Positions 12,601 through 25,424 of a stretch of DNA of 64,000 nucleotides are shown piece after piece; the stretch's first letter is position 1; each line of letters opens with the position of its first letter. The position numbers were made by a program, and so were the translations under genes. The DNA lies in contig NC_064753.1 in NCBI RefSeq assembly GCF_011397635.1, positions 41,149,822-41,213,821 on the forward strand, in the 5' to 3' direction. The stretch comes from Epinephelus fuscoguttatus. Its lineage: Eukaryota; Chordata; Actinopteri; Perciformes; Serranidae. The notes beneath the pieces were generated by a model that saw only the letters and a list, made by a program, of their open reading frames with translations, was not told where the DNA came from and did not search any database.

Positions 12601-15600
12601 TGTCTCGTTATCCTTCCCCTCACCACAGTATTTAGTGTGTGACTTGTTTCCTCTTAGTGCCAGTTCGTCTTAGCTCCTTGTGTGTCTAGCGTTTCCGCCT
12701 TTTCCTTCCCAGTGTCCTATTCTTAGTTTTTTTGGATTTTGCCTTTTGACCAGTGAAGAGTTATTGGTTACAGTTATTTTACCTGAACTGTCTCCAGAGT
12801 CGTGCGATTAAGTCCACTCTCACCTGGTTCACAATTAACATTTTTTCTGCACATATATTTGCATGTATCTATAAACATACAGATGTACGTGTATTTTTTT
12901 TCCTGGCTCTAAATTTGAAGATGGATTTGTTGATCCCATCAAAGTCACAGGGACTTTACAGCATATACTTCCTTTCCTATGTGTGGGGAAAAAACTGTGC
13001 CCTTGGTTAGTTAACACTTTCCACCCCATTAGAAAGAGAGACTGTGTTCATGTACGTACTCAGGCACTGTAGGTGTTTTATTTTGTGTGTCGCTGTATTA
13101 ATGTAATTTTAGGTATTTGTTTTTACAAATTGAGATGATGTAAAAAAGATTATGAAGCTCTTCACAACAATAAATACTAAGTAGATTCATCTCAAAGGAA
13201 AGATTCAAGTACGAGCAGTGAGATGAAAATCAAGTCAACAATTCATCCGGAGTATCTGAACCAGTCTGCAATGCCAGGGGTCGGCACGCCTGGGATCCCA
13301 CCCCTGCCTGTTGCCCAGCACACTTTGCACCTGAACATGCCTATCCCTGCGGGATGGGGGCCCATGGGACTGCTCTAGAGAGGGGCCCCGCTTTCCAGGT
13401 AAAAGGCGAGGTACTCAAGCTGTGTTGTAGCCGTGTCATCAGGGTTCTTGAATCGCTCTTAGTCTGGCCCCTCCTCTGGGACCATTTTGCCTTGGAGGAC
13501 TCACCCATCCATCCATTTTCATCTGCTTATCTGGCCCCAGGTGTTCCCAGGCCAGACGAGATATGTAATCCCTCCAGTGTGTTCTGGGTCTGCCCCGAGG
13601 CCTCCTACCAGTGGGACATACCCCGAACACCTCCAGCGGGAGGCGCCCAGGACGCATCCTGATCAGATGCCCAAACCACCTCAACTGACCTCTTTCGACG
13701 CGAAGGAGCAGCAGCTCTGCTCCGAGCTCCCTCTGGATGTCCGAGCTCTTCACCCTATGTCTAAGGCTGAGCCCAGCCACCCCATGGAGGAAATTCATTT
13801 CAGCAGCTTGTATCCACGATGTCACTCTTTTGGTCACTACCCAGAGCTCATGACCATAGGTGAGGGTTGGGAGGGACCAGTAAATTGAAAGCTTTGGAGG
13901 ACTCAACTAGGAACTATTTGCTCTAGAAAAAACAGCTCCTAGGATCACAGGGACACGCAAATCCCTCCACAACATTAGGGTGGCGATTCTTAAAAAGGGG
14001 ACCAAAGAATGTGTTCTAATTATCGGGGTACCACACTGCTCAGCCACCTGGGAAAGTTCATTCCAGGGTGATGGAAAGGAGTCTCCATCCGACTGTTAAC
14101 GTCCCAACCCTCACCCATGGTCACGAGCTTTGGGTAGTGACCAAAAGAACGAGATCTTGGATACAAGCCGAGGCCTCAGACATCGTGTGAGGAGCTCAGA
14201 CACATGGAGGGAGTTCGTAGCAGAGCCACTGCTACTTCGCGTTGAAAGAAGCCAGTTGAGGTGGTTCAGGCATCTGATCAGGATGTCTCATGGGTGCCTC
14301 CCGCTGGAGGTGTTCCAGGCATGTCCCACTGGTAGGAGGCCGCAGGGCAGACCCAGAACATGCTGGAGGGATTATATATCTCATCTGGCCTGGGAATGCC
14401 TCAGGTCTCCAGGAGGAGCTGGAAAGTGTTGCTGGGGAGAGGGATGTCTTGAGTACCTTGCTTAGCCTGCTGCCCCCGTGACCCAGCCCCGGATGAGCAT
14501 ATAAAAATGGATGGATGTCAAAATCAATTTATTTGAAAGTTAACCTGAAAATGAGCGGAGTGGATTTGTCTTAAAATTAACCGTCAGTGCTAAGAAATGA
14601 TAGCAAGTCAAAGTTTAACCAGGAAGTAAGTCTGTAAACTGTGAGCGACATTTACAGCAGACAGTCTCAATGATCATTTTACCGTTTGCCTTCTGTCATG
14701 TCGCCTGATCTCACCCAAAAAACTACTAAAATAAGACCCAGGTTGAATAAAACCACCTTTTCCCTTGGAACACTCCTGTAGCCGTGCAGTATTTCTTTGC
14801 TTCCTCTCAGATCGTGAAGGAAAGAAACCAAATTTTAAAGGCTTTAAAATTAGCGCCACCCAGTGTGCAGCAGAGGAACAATTCACGGGAGCTTTATTTT
14901 TGTTTTAAAAAATGTGAATGTTTCAGTTGTTCTCATCACAATGAGAGTGTGCATGTCGAGTCCCGGGTTAGTTAAGGGTGTTAGTGTGATAAGCCTGAAG
15001 GTATTGGGGTCAGTGGGATCAGATTCTACGCCAGTACACACACAAACACACACACACTCACCATTTAATAATCAGCTTAAATACACACTAGCTCTCACTC
15101 TCTCTCTCGCACACACACACATAATTAGAGTAAATTGACTCACCTGGCCAGCTTGCTGAGGCCCAGAACTCTCTTGTTGGGGAGGTAACCGATGTGAACC
15201 TGCAGACGGTAGAAAATTCAAGATCAAATATTTTAGGTAAACTTGTTTTATTGGTGTAAACTCTCCTGCACAACTCATCTGATCCAAGCTCACATAAAAT
15301 ATTAAGCAGCATAACTGCTTAAGGCGAGACAGGTTATGCAGTAATTAAGCAGATGAATTTGCACACTGCCACAGTTCTGAACCTCTGTGACTTTTACACA
15401 CACACTAAGCACTAAGGCTGCTAAGAAACACTTTCAGTATGGTACCTTTGGAACCAACAGTAACCCTTCAGACATGGTACCTAGACCCTAGCGTTTCCAC
15501 TGCAAACAGGAAACAGGAAACACTGCAATATATGCATTTCACATAATCCGGTCGAAATTAATATATATATAAACTCTTGAAGATCCACTCATTAGTAAAA

Positions 15601-18324
15601 TTGTATGTCATATAAAAACTAAAGTAATGGTCAAAGTTGTCACAGTGAAATTTAAGGTGTGCTGATGGATTCACGACGTCAACTCATGCATTGAGTAACA
15701 TTTCAAGTTAAGGTTCCACCTTAAAAGTTGCCGGCAGTCGGCCCAGTGAATTAAGTATTTTTCTCAGATTGCAAAACATCCTTTCATTTTATAGTTACAG
15801 TTTACTAATAAAACTCTCCACAGTATGAACAGTGGTTACATGAGCCTCAAAACCAGCCACAACTCAGCCTTGAGCAGAGTGACCGTCCTCTACTGACCAA
15901 TCAGACTGTGTGCTAGGTACCCCAGCAGAGGGGGGACCAAACATGGGGACAGTACGGAACGATTCTATTGGTACCATCCACAACTTTTCACAGTGGAAAT
16001 GGAAAAATGCGTACTGAACTGAACAGTACCGTACTGCTCGATGGAAACGGGGAGTCTCTTAAGCGAAAAGGTTGGGAGCCACTGCTTTGAGTTTTTAGCT
16101 CTTGTGGTATAACGTGAGGGTTTATCACATGTTGGTTTTAATATGTCAGAACCCAAAGAGAAGGTAGCAGAAGCCGATGCTGAGAGCAGAGCAGGTGGAC
16201 GAACAAGAGACGAGAGAGAACGAAAAGACGGAGTCATCAGCTGGAGAATCACTGCTGTGGATGTCTGCAGGCAACACACTCACATACACACACCAACACC
16301 AACACAAACACACACACACACGTGCGCTCCACTCAAATGTCAGACGCAATTTGTTGACGAGACGAGAGAAAGGGCAGCGGCAACAAGCGTGCAAAGATCT
16401 CTTTTCCTTCCAGTTTCCTCCCTCTCTGACATATCAACATCAAACAGACCGACTGTCACAGCTGGTTGTTCACTTATCTGCTCACGTTATTCACGTTTAC
16501 CGGCACACGCTGGCAGCGACATTGGAGCAAAGAAAAAATGTATAATAAAGCATGAGAGGAATCTTTAATTGTAGCCATTTTTAGATGGTAGCTTTGGTTT
16601 TAAGGCACATTTACTGTTCGTTTCCAGTTTCCACTGTACACTACCTGTTCAGCACCAAACAGCTGACAGACAAAGTTTGCAACTAGCTGCTAAAAAAAGT
16701 GAATCATTTAGCAGCCTGGTTCATTCGTAGGGCTGACAACTCCTGGTCGTTTGGTTGATTGGTTGGTTGACATGCTCTCGTCTGATCAAAAATCCTATTG
16801 GTCGGACAATCACTGGTGTTACTTTCAGAAGGCTGTGCGTCCATCAAAGCATTTTTCCAAGCTGGAGATACAAGACGGTCTTCTGAAAACGCCCAGCGGA
16901 GAGCTGCTTGAGAGCACTTTGGAGGTGCAGCATTTATTCTGCTACGGCGCTTTGGCTGCGTCTGGTTGCTACAAAATGGAATATCCGTGGAAGTAAAAAT
17001 GTTGGCACAAGGTAGAGGACCTGCTCTGGATGAAGGGAAGGCTGGAACACGCAGGGAGAGAGGACAGACCAGGTGTTCAACGTGGCCAACTATTAATTTC
17101 CCCTCCAAGGTTGTTGTTGTTCAGCCCTTGTACATGTTGGAGGATGTGATGGTTGATCTTTGTGGTAGGCTATTTGTCCCACCTTTCTTCCACTACGATT
17201 GGACTGCAGTGATGAGCGCAGCATTTTCCCCAGGTTGAACATTTTTCAGCTCTTGGCAACCAGAAAAACATCAAACGGTGGTAGAGGACAGGGGGACTGT
17301 GGAGGTGGGTGTGGTTAGTCGTCAGCTGCAGGGGAGGGGTGTGGGGGAATGGCTCATGAGAGTAGTACCAGGTGAGCTGATTGACACAGCTGCTGCTGGT
17401 TTGCTCTGATTCTCCCTTTTTAATGCAGTAGTGTACTGGCTCTTGAGAACTGCTGCCCCGAAGAAGGAGAAGGACACTGCCTGAGTTTTTGGTTGAAACT
17501 GATTGGACTGGGAGACATATGCTGGAGGAGCCGGGCAGCTACAGAACCATGTTGAAGATTGATTTTGTTGTTGTGAAGTGGGCAGTAGTTCAAACGGAGT
17601 GCTGAGTCTGTGCATCTGTGCTGGGGGAACTCACGGTGGTAGCAAGATATGCTACTGGAACACTTTTTTTTTTGGGTCTTTTTTTGAAAAAACACAAAGG
17701 ATCGTACTCTTTGACATTATGAAAAGGACCCCCACAGAGACAAACCTTTTCTTAGACACTTATAAAATCAATCTGAGCCTGTTAATGGCAAAAACGAGCA
17801 GGGAGATGTCAACCTGTCTAGTTGCTGCCAGCTGCAGCCCTCTCGCTCAGTGCTGGATCAGTTAAAAAACTGTTGGAAAACACGGTCTTGGCTGAAAAGT
17901 TCCTAAGTTACACTTTTAGAGTGGCCCTTCAATGACCTGTTTCACCAGGAAATACATCCCACTGATACTGATACCAGTTTATGGGACTTTCAGAGGCTGA
18001 ACATGACACCAAATAGTTTTTTTTTTGTTTGTTTTTTTTTGCAGTGTACTTTATCTTCAAGGGTTGATACAAACAGGCTGTAATAAACTTCTCTTGTGCG
18101 GCAGACACTGAGACACTTTATCAAACAGCCGGTGGCTACCTGCACGCTGTCTGACCAACAAAAGAGGAGGATGAGGAGGAGGAGGAGGTCTCTCTCCCTG
18201 TGTGGTGAGTCACTGAGAGACACAACAGACACACAGGGAGATGACAGAGGCTGGATAAGAGGCAACGCTGCTGACGATGACGAGGGGAGGGAGGTGGTTT
18301 AGGGACACAAACAGCACCTGATGG

Positions 18325-18367
<43 letters not shown>

Positions 18368-21300
18368 CGCAGGAGGTGTGGTGAGAGTCTGTGTGATTCA
18401 CTGCTGTCATCAGAGCCCATTTACACCGGTGGAAACGGATCAGCTGCCAGCTACTATTGTGTTAAACGACATGCACCTGTAGGCGAAGGAGGAGGGATGG
18501 AGGGGAGCAGAGAAAGAAGAATCAGAAAGAGGGAAGAGGCCAATCAGGTTTGTTAGTGGAGAGTAATGATGTCAAAGCAGCAGCAGGGACGAGGAGGAGG
18601 CGGAGGAGGAGGAGGCTAAAACCAACAGAACAAACGCACGATAAACAGATCTCAGCTAATCTGATTGTTTCTCATGTTCTCTGTTGTTTAGACCAGTGGC
18701 CTCCAGATAAAGGCTTTTTAAGATACACATCTCTTACTATGTTCTGATGTCTCTGACTCTTTGTATTACATTATGAAGATTTGCAGCTTTCTTTAGGAAA
18801 AAATCCCCTTTATTGGTTATACCAGAAAGCAAAGCTGCTTGGCTGCAACAAAGTAGTGTTTATGTACATTGCTCTCAGTTAAACGTCAGTGATATCAATC
18901 TGTCCATTTAGGAAGCACAAGTGATTGTGAATCAGTTTCAGCTGCTTTGGTGCAAATCAAAGTGACAACAGGTGCAATGGAGAGGCAAAAGAAAGACAAT
19001 CCCCAAAAAGGGAATGGTTTTACATGTGGTGGCCACACACAGTTGCTCTCTCCTTATCCTTCCTCACTGATTCTTCTCTAGTTTTGTGTTCTGCTAGTGT
19101 CCTTGTCACTACTGGTAGCATGAGGCAGTACCTGCAGCCCAATCAGGTTGCACAGGTAGTCCAGCTCCTCCAGGATGGCACATCAATACGTGCAGTCACA
19201 AGAAGATTTGCCGTGTCTCCCAGCACAGTCTCAAGAGATTTGAGGAGACACCAGGCGACCGGCCGTTACATGAGGAGAGCTGGACAGGACCGTAGAAGGG
19301 CATCAACCCAGCAGCAGGACCAATATCTGCTCCTTTGTGTGAGGAGGAACAGGAGGAGCACTGCCAGAGCCCTAAATGACCTCCAGCAGGCTACTGGTGT
19401 GCATGTTTCTGACCACACTGTCAGAAACAGACTCCATGAGGGGGGCATGAGCGCCTGAGCCCAGCACCGTGCAGCTCAATTGAGTGAGGGCTGATACAAA
19501 GTTTATTTAAGCTTTTTAAAATCATTATACATCCAGACTGTGATAATATACTGACGATTCTGTTACAGTGGATATAGACACTGGAGATACATCTGGATCC
19601 TGTATAGCAATTATTTCTCTGACGACCTTTTATTGTTTTGTCTTTTTTTTAATCATATGTCAGTGGGTCTGGGGGCCTGTTGTGTGTAGTTATGTCTTGT
19701 TTTTGTTCTTGTTTATACATGTTCTAAACATTCACAATAAAAAATAAAATACATCAGTTGCTTATATACTTAAGTTCAACATTCTGCCTTTGCCAAGGGC
19801 TTGTTTTTGATGGTTAAAATATAAAAGCAGTAGTTTTCAAAAGTCCTTAAAGGGCAGCTCCATTATTTAATTTAATTTAATTTAACTTGAAGTAGTTTTC
19901 CTGGTAACTCTTGGTAACACAAAAATGAGGAGTTACTATGGAACTAATAAAGAATGAATGAGTTACAAACCAATCAAATGTCATACAGTTGCTAATCATA
20001 AGTTAATAATTAGGTAAGTATTAATGGCTAAGGGAACTAATGAGGAACAAATAAGAAGCTAACCATTAGTTAATGGTTGGCTCTCGAATAAGTCCTAATC
20101 AAATGTGATAGAGTAGCTAATCATTAGTTAATAACTAATAACTTTAAAGGTCCAGTGTGTAGGATTTAGTGGCATCTAGTGGTGAAGGTGCAGATTGCAA
20201 CGCACAGAAACTTCTTTGGGGGCAAATGTGTAAACATGAATGGCCCTTTCTAAATGCCAATGTTTGGTTTGTCCGTTCTGGGCTACTGTACAGCAACATG
20301 GCGGACTTCGTGGAAGAGGACCTGTTCTAAACGGCTCAATCTAAGGTAACAAAAGCTATTCTTATTGTCAGGTGATCATAAACTAATGAAAACATACTTT
20401 TGAATCTCCTAAATCCTACATACTGGACCTTTAAATGAACAACTACCACCTTCCTAAACCAGAGGAGGAAGACGTGTCTGTGCTCACCCTGCCGAAGATG
20501 GGCACCAAATGATGTTCACACATGGAGAACATGTCGATGTCTTTGACAATCACCATCTCGTCATGGTCTTCATCGAAGATGGCGTCATTGAGCACGTCTG
20601 CGGAGAAAACAAAATGGAGGAGAGATTAAATCAAAAGGAAGAAACTCCTGTAATTCCCAAAAAGAGGAACAAGTTCTTCTAAATTGGCTACCACATTGTC
20701 TTCCTGTATTAATTTATTTCACCTTAGTCCATTTACTGCATTTGTTAATTAATTTGATCAACTTTTTTTCTTTTTGGAATCATTTACAGATCAATTAGAG
20801 GTTGTTTATTTACTATAAACGTATTCTACTGTTTGTTTATGTGCTGTATTTGTGCTTTGTTTTGTCCTTTGTGAGAGTTTACTTCAGGATTTTTATAAAA
20901 TATATATAAAAATCATCCTGCATCCATTTCTCACCCCTCACGGACAGACAGCTGGAGACCACCAGGGACGCCCAGTTCACCTCCACCGTTGATCCACAGC
21001 TTTTTATCGTCAACACTGGTGTTTCTCTTTGACAAACACCGCTGTCTAATTATAGCTCTGCTTCCATACGCTCCTTCCTGTTGTTGCTTTATTGCATTTT
21101 TCAGTTGCCGTGGGTTCAATAAACCGCTTTATCTGTTTGTGACGACGCAGACGCCTCTCGCTCTCAGCACGGCATTTTTTAATTTCCTGACTGGCTATCT
21201 GTTGGAGGGAACGAGGTGGTGGGGTTGGGGCGGGGGGTGTCACAGGAACAACAGGGAGCAGACTTGTTGCTTCAGTCTCTGCTGCTTATTGAATGACTCC

Positions 21301-24300
21301 GTGTGTGTGTGTAAACATGGCAGCAGGTCGTTTAACACATTCAGTCTCTTTTTTTTGACCATTTTTGTTTTGTCTGATTATGACGCAGTTTCGAGTCACG
21401 ATGATGAACGATGTCACCGTTCATCATGAAGATCTTTCCCACCAACACACACATATTGGCGTTTTGTCTCATGATGTCTCTTGAGCTTACTTGACAGCTT
21501 TCTCTCTGCAGATGAGGTGCTCTGTTTTGGGATATCTACCTTCACGTCTGCAGGAGAAACCAGAAGTCGAAGGCTTTTCTTTGACACCTCAGGTTCGACC
21601 TCAGATGTTGTTAAGCACTCAGCTGTATCAGTTTTCATTTTAGCTCCATTTACGGCAATAAATCTTTCCACTGATTGTTCTGATAGCTGCTGCTCCTCAC
21701 TGCCATGCAGATTAACACTCACACTGTTGTGTTACAATGTTAGCTGTTTTCATCCTGGTAGCATTTTAAAATTTGACATGCTTTAAAATATAATGTAAAC
21801 CTGTTATTAATGCACATTCAGCCTTGCTTTTTAAATGTAATTACATATTATAAAACAGAGTCTACAGCCATGCTAACTGTGCTGTGAAGCTACAGACACA
21901 GTGGTGCTTTGAGCTAAATGCTAACGTCAATGTTAGCTTGCTAACATTTTGTCACCTCAAAACACAAAGTTTAGCTGGAGGTTGATGTCATTAGTTTTGC
22001 AGGAACTTGGACCTAAACCAAGCTGTGGAAAACTTACGTGAACAGTTATTACAGTTCTTCATACCGATGGGAATGTTAATGTCTGAAACATATAATAAGA
22101 CTGCAAACCACATATTTCAACCTCTGAGTGGCATTAGAGTTAAATCCAATCACTAAAGTCATTATGATTTGTTTTCTTGGAACCATGACTGTCTGTGCCT
22201 AGTGTCGCCACCAGACAATCAGAGATCTCCGCCTTCTGATAGTCTGGGGACACTCCTTTCTAAAGTGTGTTTAACACACCGGCAAAACGGCCAGCAACAA
22301 AGCAACACCTCTTGCATTTTTGAAAAGCACACGCCCTCCCGGAAATGTGCGCTCCCCCTTTTCTCGTCTGCAAGGACACAAACACACAGAGAGCTTGAAA
22401 ATGGATGTCAGGAGATTTAACTCCGTTTTATCAAACGTGTGCTCAGTCTACAAGATTGTGGAAATGAAGGACTTACAGCGACTTGAACCATTTTGTACCG
22501 CTACACGTGTTTCTAGTCGGACTATGAGCGAGCCACCGAAGGACCGCCCTGCGGATTTACTATTGGTTCTGCAACGTAGGGAGTTTTTTTAAACTCTGAA
22601 ATTGTATCCGCCCATCTAAACACAAAATCAGGGAGAAAGTCATCAGTCTTTAGTTAAGCAAAGCGTCTAAAGACTGACTTGTGAGTCTAGTCTGTGCAAA
22701 ATATTAAGAAAATATCTCATCGGTAAATGTTGAGATAGTCATCACAATCTTATCTCTACTCGTCATATTTTGCTGCTTGGCCAGAAGCCCAGTGCATTAA
22801 AAAAATGGCGCTGGCGAGCAGCCTTTTAAGTTGTGTCCTGACGCATAAGGGGTCAGTAGTAAGAAGGAGACAGCGGTTAGGTTGGTTATGGTTAGGAAAA
22901 GATCGCACATGTCGCTAACAGAACACCCAGCTTTAAGTGGCACAAACACAGCGGTAAGAAGGGATTGGCAGTTTAGGCGACAAAACTACTTGATATATGG
23001 ATAGGAAACAATCGTGGTTGACATTAGTAATGTGATGTGACTTGTGTAAGTGGTTGAGGGTTAGGTTTAGGCAACAAAACTACTTGTTTACAGTTAGGAA
23101 AGTATCACTAAGGATCACTAATGTCAGTGCGATCCATCCTCTGAAGATCATGAATATCTGCCTGTCCTATAGTTGATGAGTCTGGGCTAAACTGGTGGGC
23201 CGACTTACCGACACTGCTGAGAGACACAGCACTTGAGTGGCAAAAAAATGTAGATAAACGAATCTCGTGGCACACCTAACCTCTTCAAAAGACATTTGGA
23301 AACAACTGCATCAGGTCTGCTGTCTGCCTTTTTTGATACTGCTACTGGGGGGCGGTCAGACATTTTTAAATTCTGCACATTGTTGCTTCAAGAATTGCAT
23401 CTCTCTAAAGTCTATTTGTTGGATCGACACCAAAGTTTAATCAGCTTCTGGACACACTATAAACCTTATTAACCTCACAAACAAAAGGATTCTGGATGTC
23501 GTTTGCCTTCAGGTTAACACTCTAATAAAGTGGTAATCCTGTTTTTGAAGTTTTGTAATCAAGAACAAAGTTAAAGTGAAAGAAAGACTTTGCTGCTAAT
23601 AACTTGATCTGGGGTTCGGCAACCGCTGCAACGAACTCCAACAGCCAAAAATCGCAGGTGGTCAGACAATCACACACCTGATGTGAGGATAATTACCTGT
23701 CATCTTTATCATTCTGGCATCTCAGTAACCTGGAGGTTTGTTTAGAACGAGATCTTTTGACTGCTGTTGATCGTTGTCTCATTGGACCAGATCTTACCCT
23801 GAACTAATTAAACGACAGATATTGTGACAATCATTAAAGTCATTTGTCAAGCAAAAATGCCACACACCCTGGTTCCAGCTTCTCAACTGCAAAGATCTGC
23901 TCCTTTTTCCATCTTACATAGGATAATATAGTGAATATCATTGGGTCTTGGACTGGAGGTAACTGATTTTGTGAACACAAGATTGACATAAAATCACCTT
24001 ATAAGTTGATATGGTGAACTTGCTAGGCTATTTACACATGATGAGTGTAAGTCAAATATTCTCTCTCTTTTAGCTCTGTGTTTGGTCTCCACCAACTATT
24101 GAGGGAAACATCTGGCTTTTTAGCTTCTGTGTTTGCTCCTGAGCAGGTAGTGTATAGGGACTGTACTGACGACTAATTTCCCTGATATTCAAAGAGAGGT
24201 TTAGATTGGTTGAATAGTCTAAACGTAGGACACAAAATTGAGCACATTTTAACCTATAAGGTTAAACCTGTCCAAAAAATAATGCATGAAGTTTTTCAAT

Positions 24301-25187
24301 AACCAGATTTTATGCTGCAGAAATGTGTGGCACTTTGCACCATGCATTATGAACATTGCACATTATGCTATGCTACTGTAAGTGATTACTTTACTTAGCC
24401 TACACTGCTAAATGCAGCTACATGCTAACGTCAGGGAAACATGAACTTGCTGATGTTATTTCTCCTTGATTTCGGATCAGATTCCTGCTGGAACATTTTT
24501 TTATAATGGTTGAAAGTGCAGCTGTTCTCTGTTACAGTTATTCCCTGGCTGCAATGACACTGCAGAGATGCTGAAATGCGGAAGATCTGGAAACACTGAC
24601 CAATCAGAGCAGACTGGGCTTTTTCAGGAGTGGGGCAGATGCTAAAACTGAGCATTTCAGATAGAGGGTAAATACAGGTGTTCCTGCACAAACAGTATGA
24701 GGAAGAATAAAATGTTTTTTGACCATTAAATCCTGTAAACATTTTCTGATAGAAACCTTAAATACAACAATGAACCTGAAAATGAGCATAATATGTCCTC
24801 CTTAACACTGTCCCATTAGTAAAATACAATTTAGAGCCACTTGAATTAATAATCTTTAGTTGCAGCCCCTTTAACTTGGCGAGGAAAATGTCATTATGGT
24901 CAAAAGTACAAAATAAAACCCAAGTTCTTACAATAAAGAAGCGTTTTACTCCCTCTCATTGCAGCTTCTGAACATCAGTTACAGTGAAAGTGGCATTTCA
25001 TGCATACACACACACACACACACACCCTGAAGGAAAATAACCTTAAGTCAGCCTTAACTAAATAAAAGATAAAGGGCAGCTGGTGTGGGCTGCCAGTTTG
25101 AGACGCCCTGGGTGACAGAAAGAAGAGGCAGTTATCAGGTAATGACAGTGTTACTCATCATCAGCTCTTCATCCAATAGTGCCGCCT

Positions 25188-25236
<49 letters not shown>

Positions 25237-25389
25237 GTGTGTGTGTGTGTGAGAGAGAGAGTGAAGAGGTCACATGTTGACACGTTCTGAATGAAGCAGG
25301 AAACAGCTGACTGAATGACTAAATAAACAACGTTATTCATTTATTGTTTAGGCAGCAAGAAGTGTGTGTGTGTCTTTCTCTCTCCTGCT

Positions 25390-25424
<35 letters not shown>

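Noticed and set aside
13354..13662. Plus-strand 102-codon frame in the LINE region
   Set aside because: It runs across the boundary between the host LINE and the inserted one, so it is a chance frame.
16143..16568. Overlapping 120-140 codon frames on both strands at 16.1-16.6 kb
   Set aside because: They pass through a CA repeat and lack family motifs or matching splice sites; no gch1 exon is missing that would fit.
25191..25421. CRISPR-like or satellite array
   Set aside because: These are plain GT and CA microsatellites with no spacer structure.
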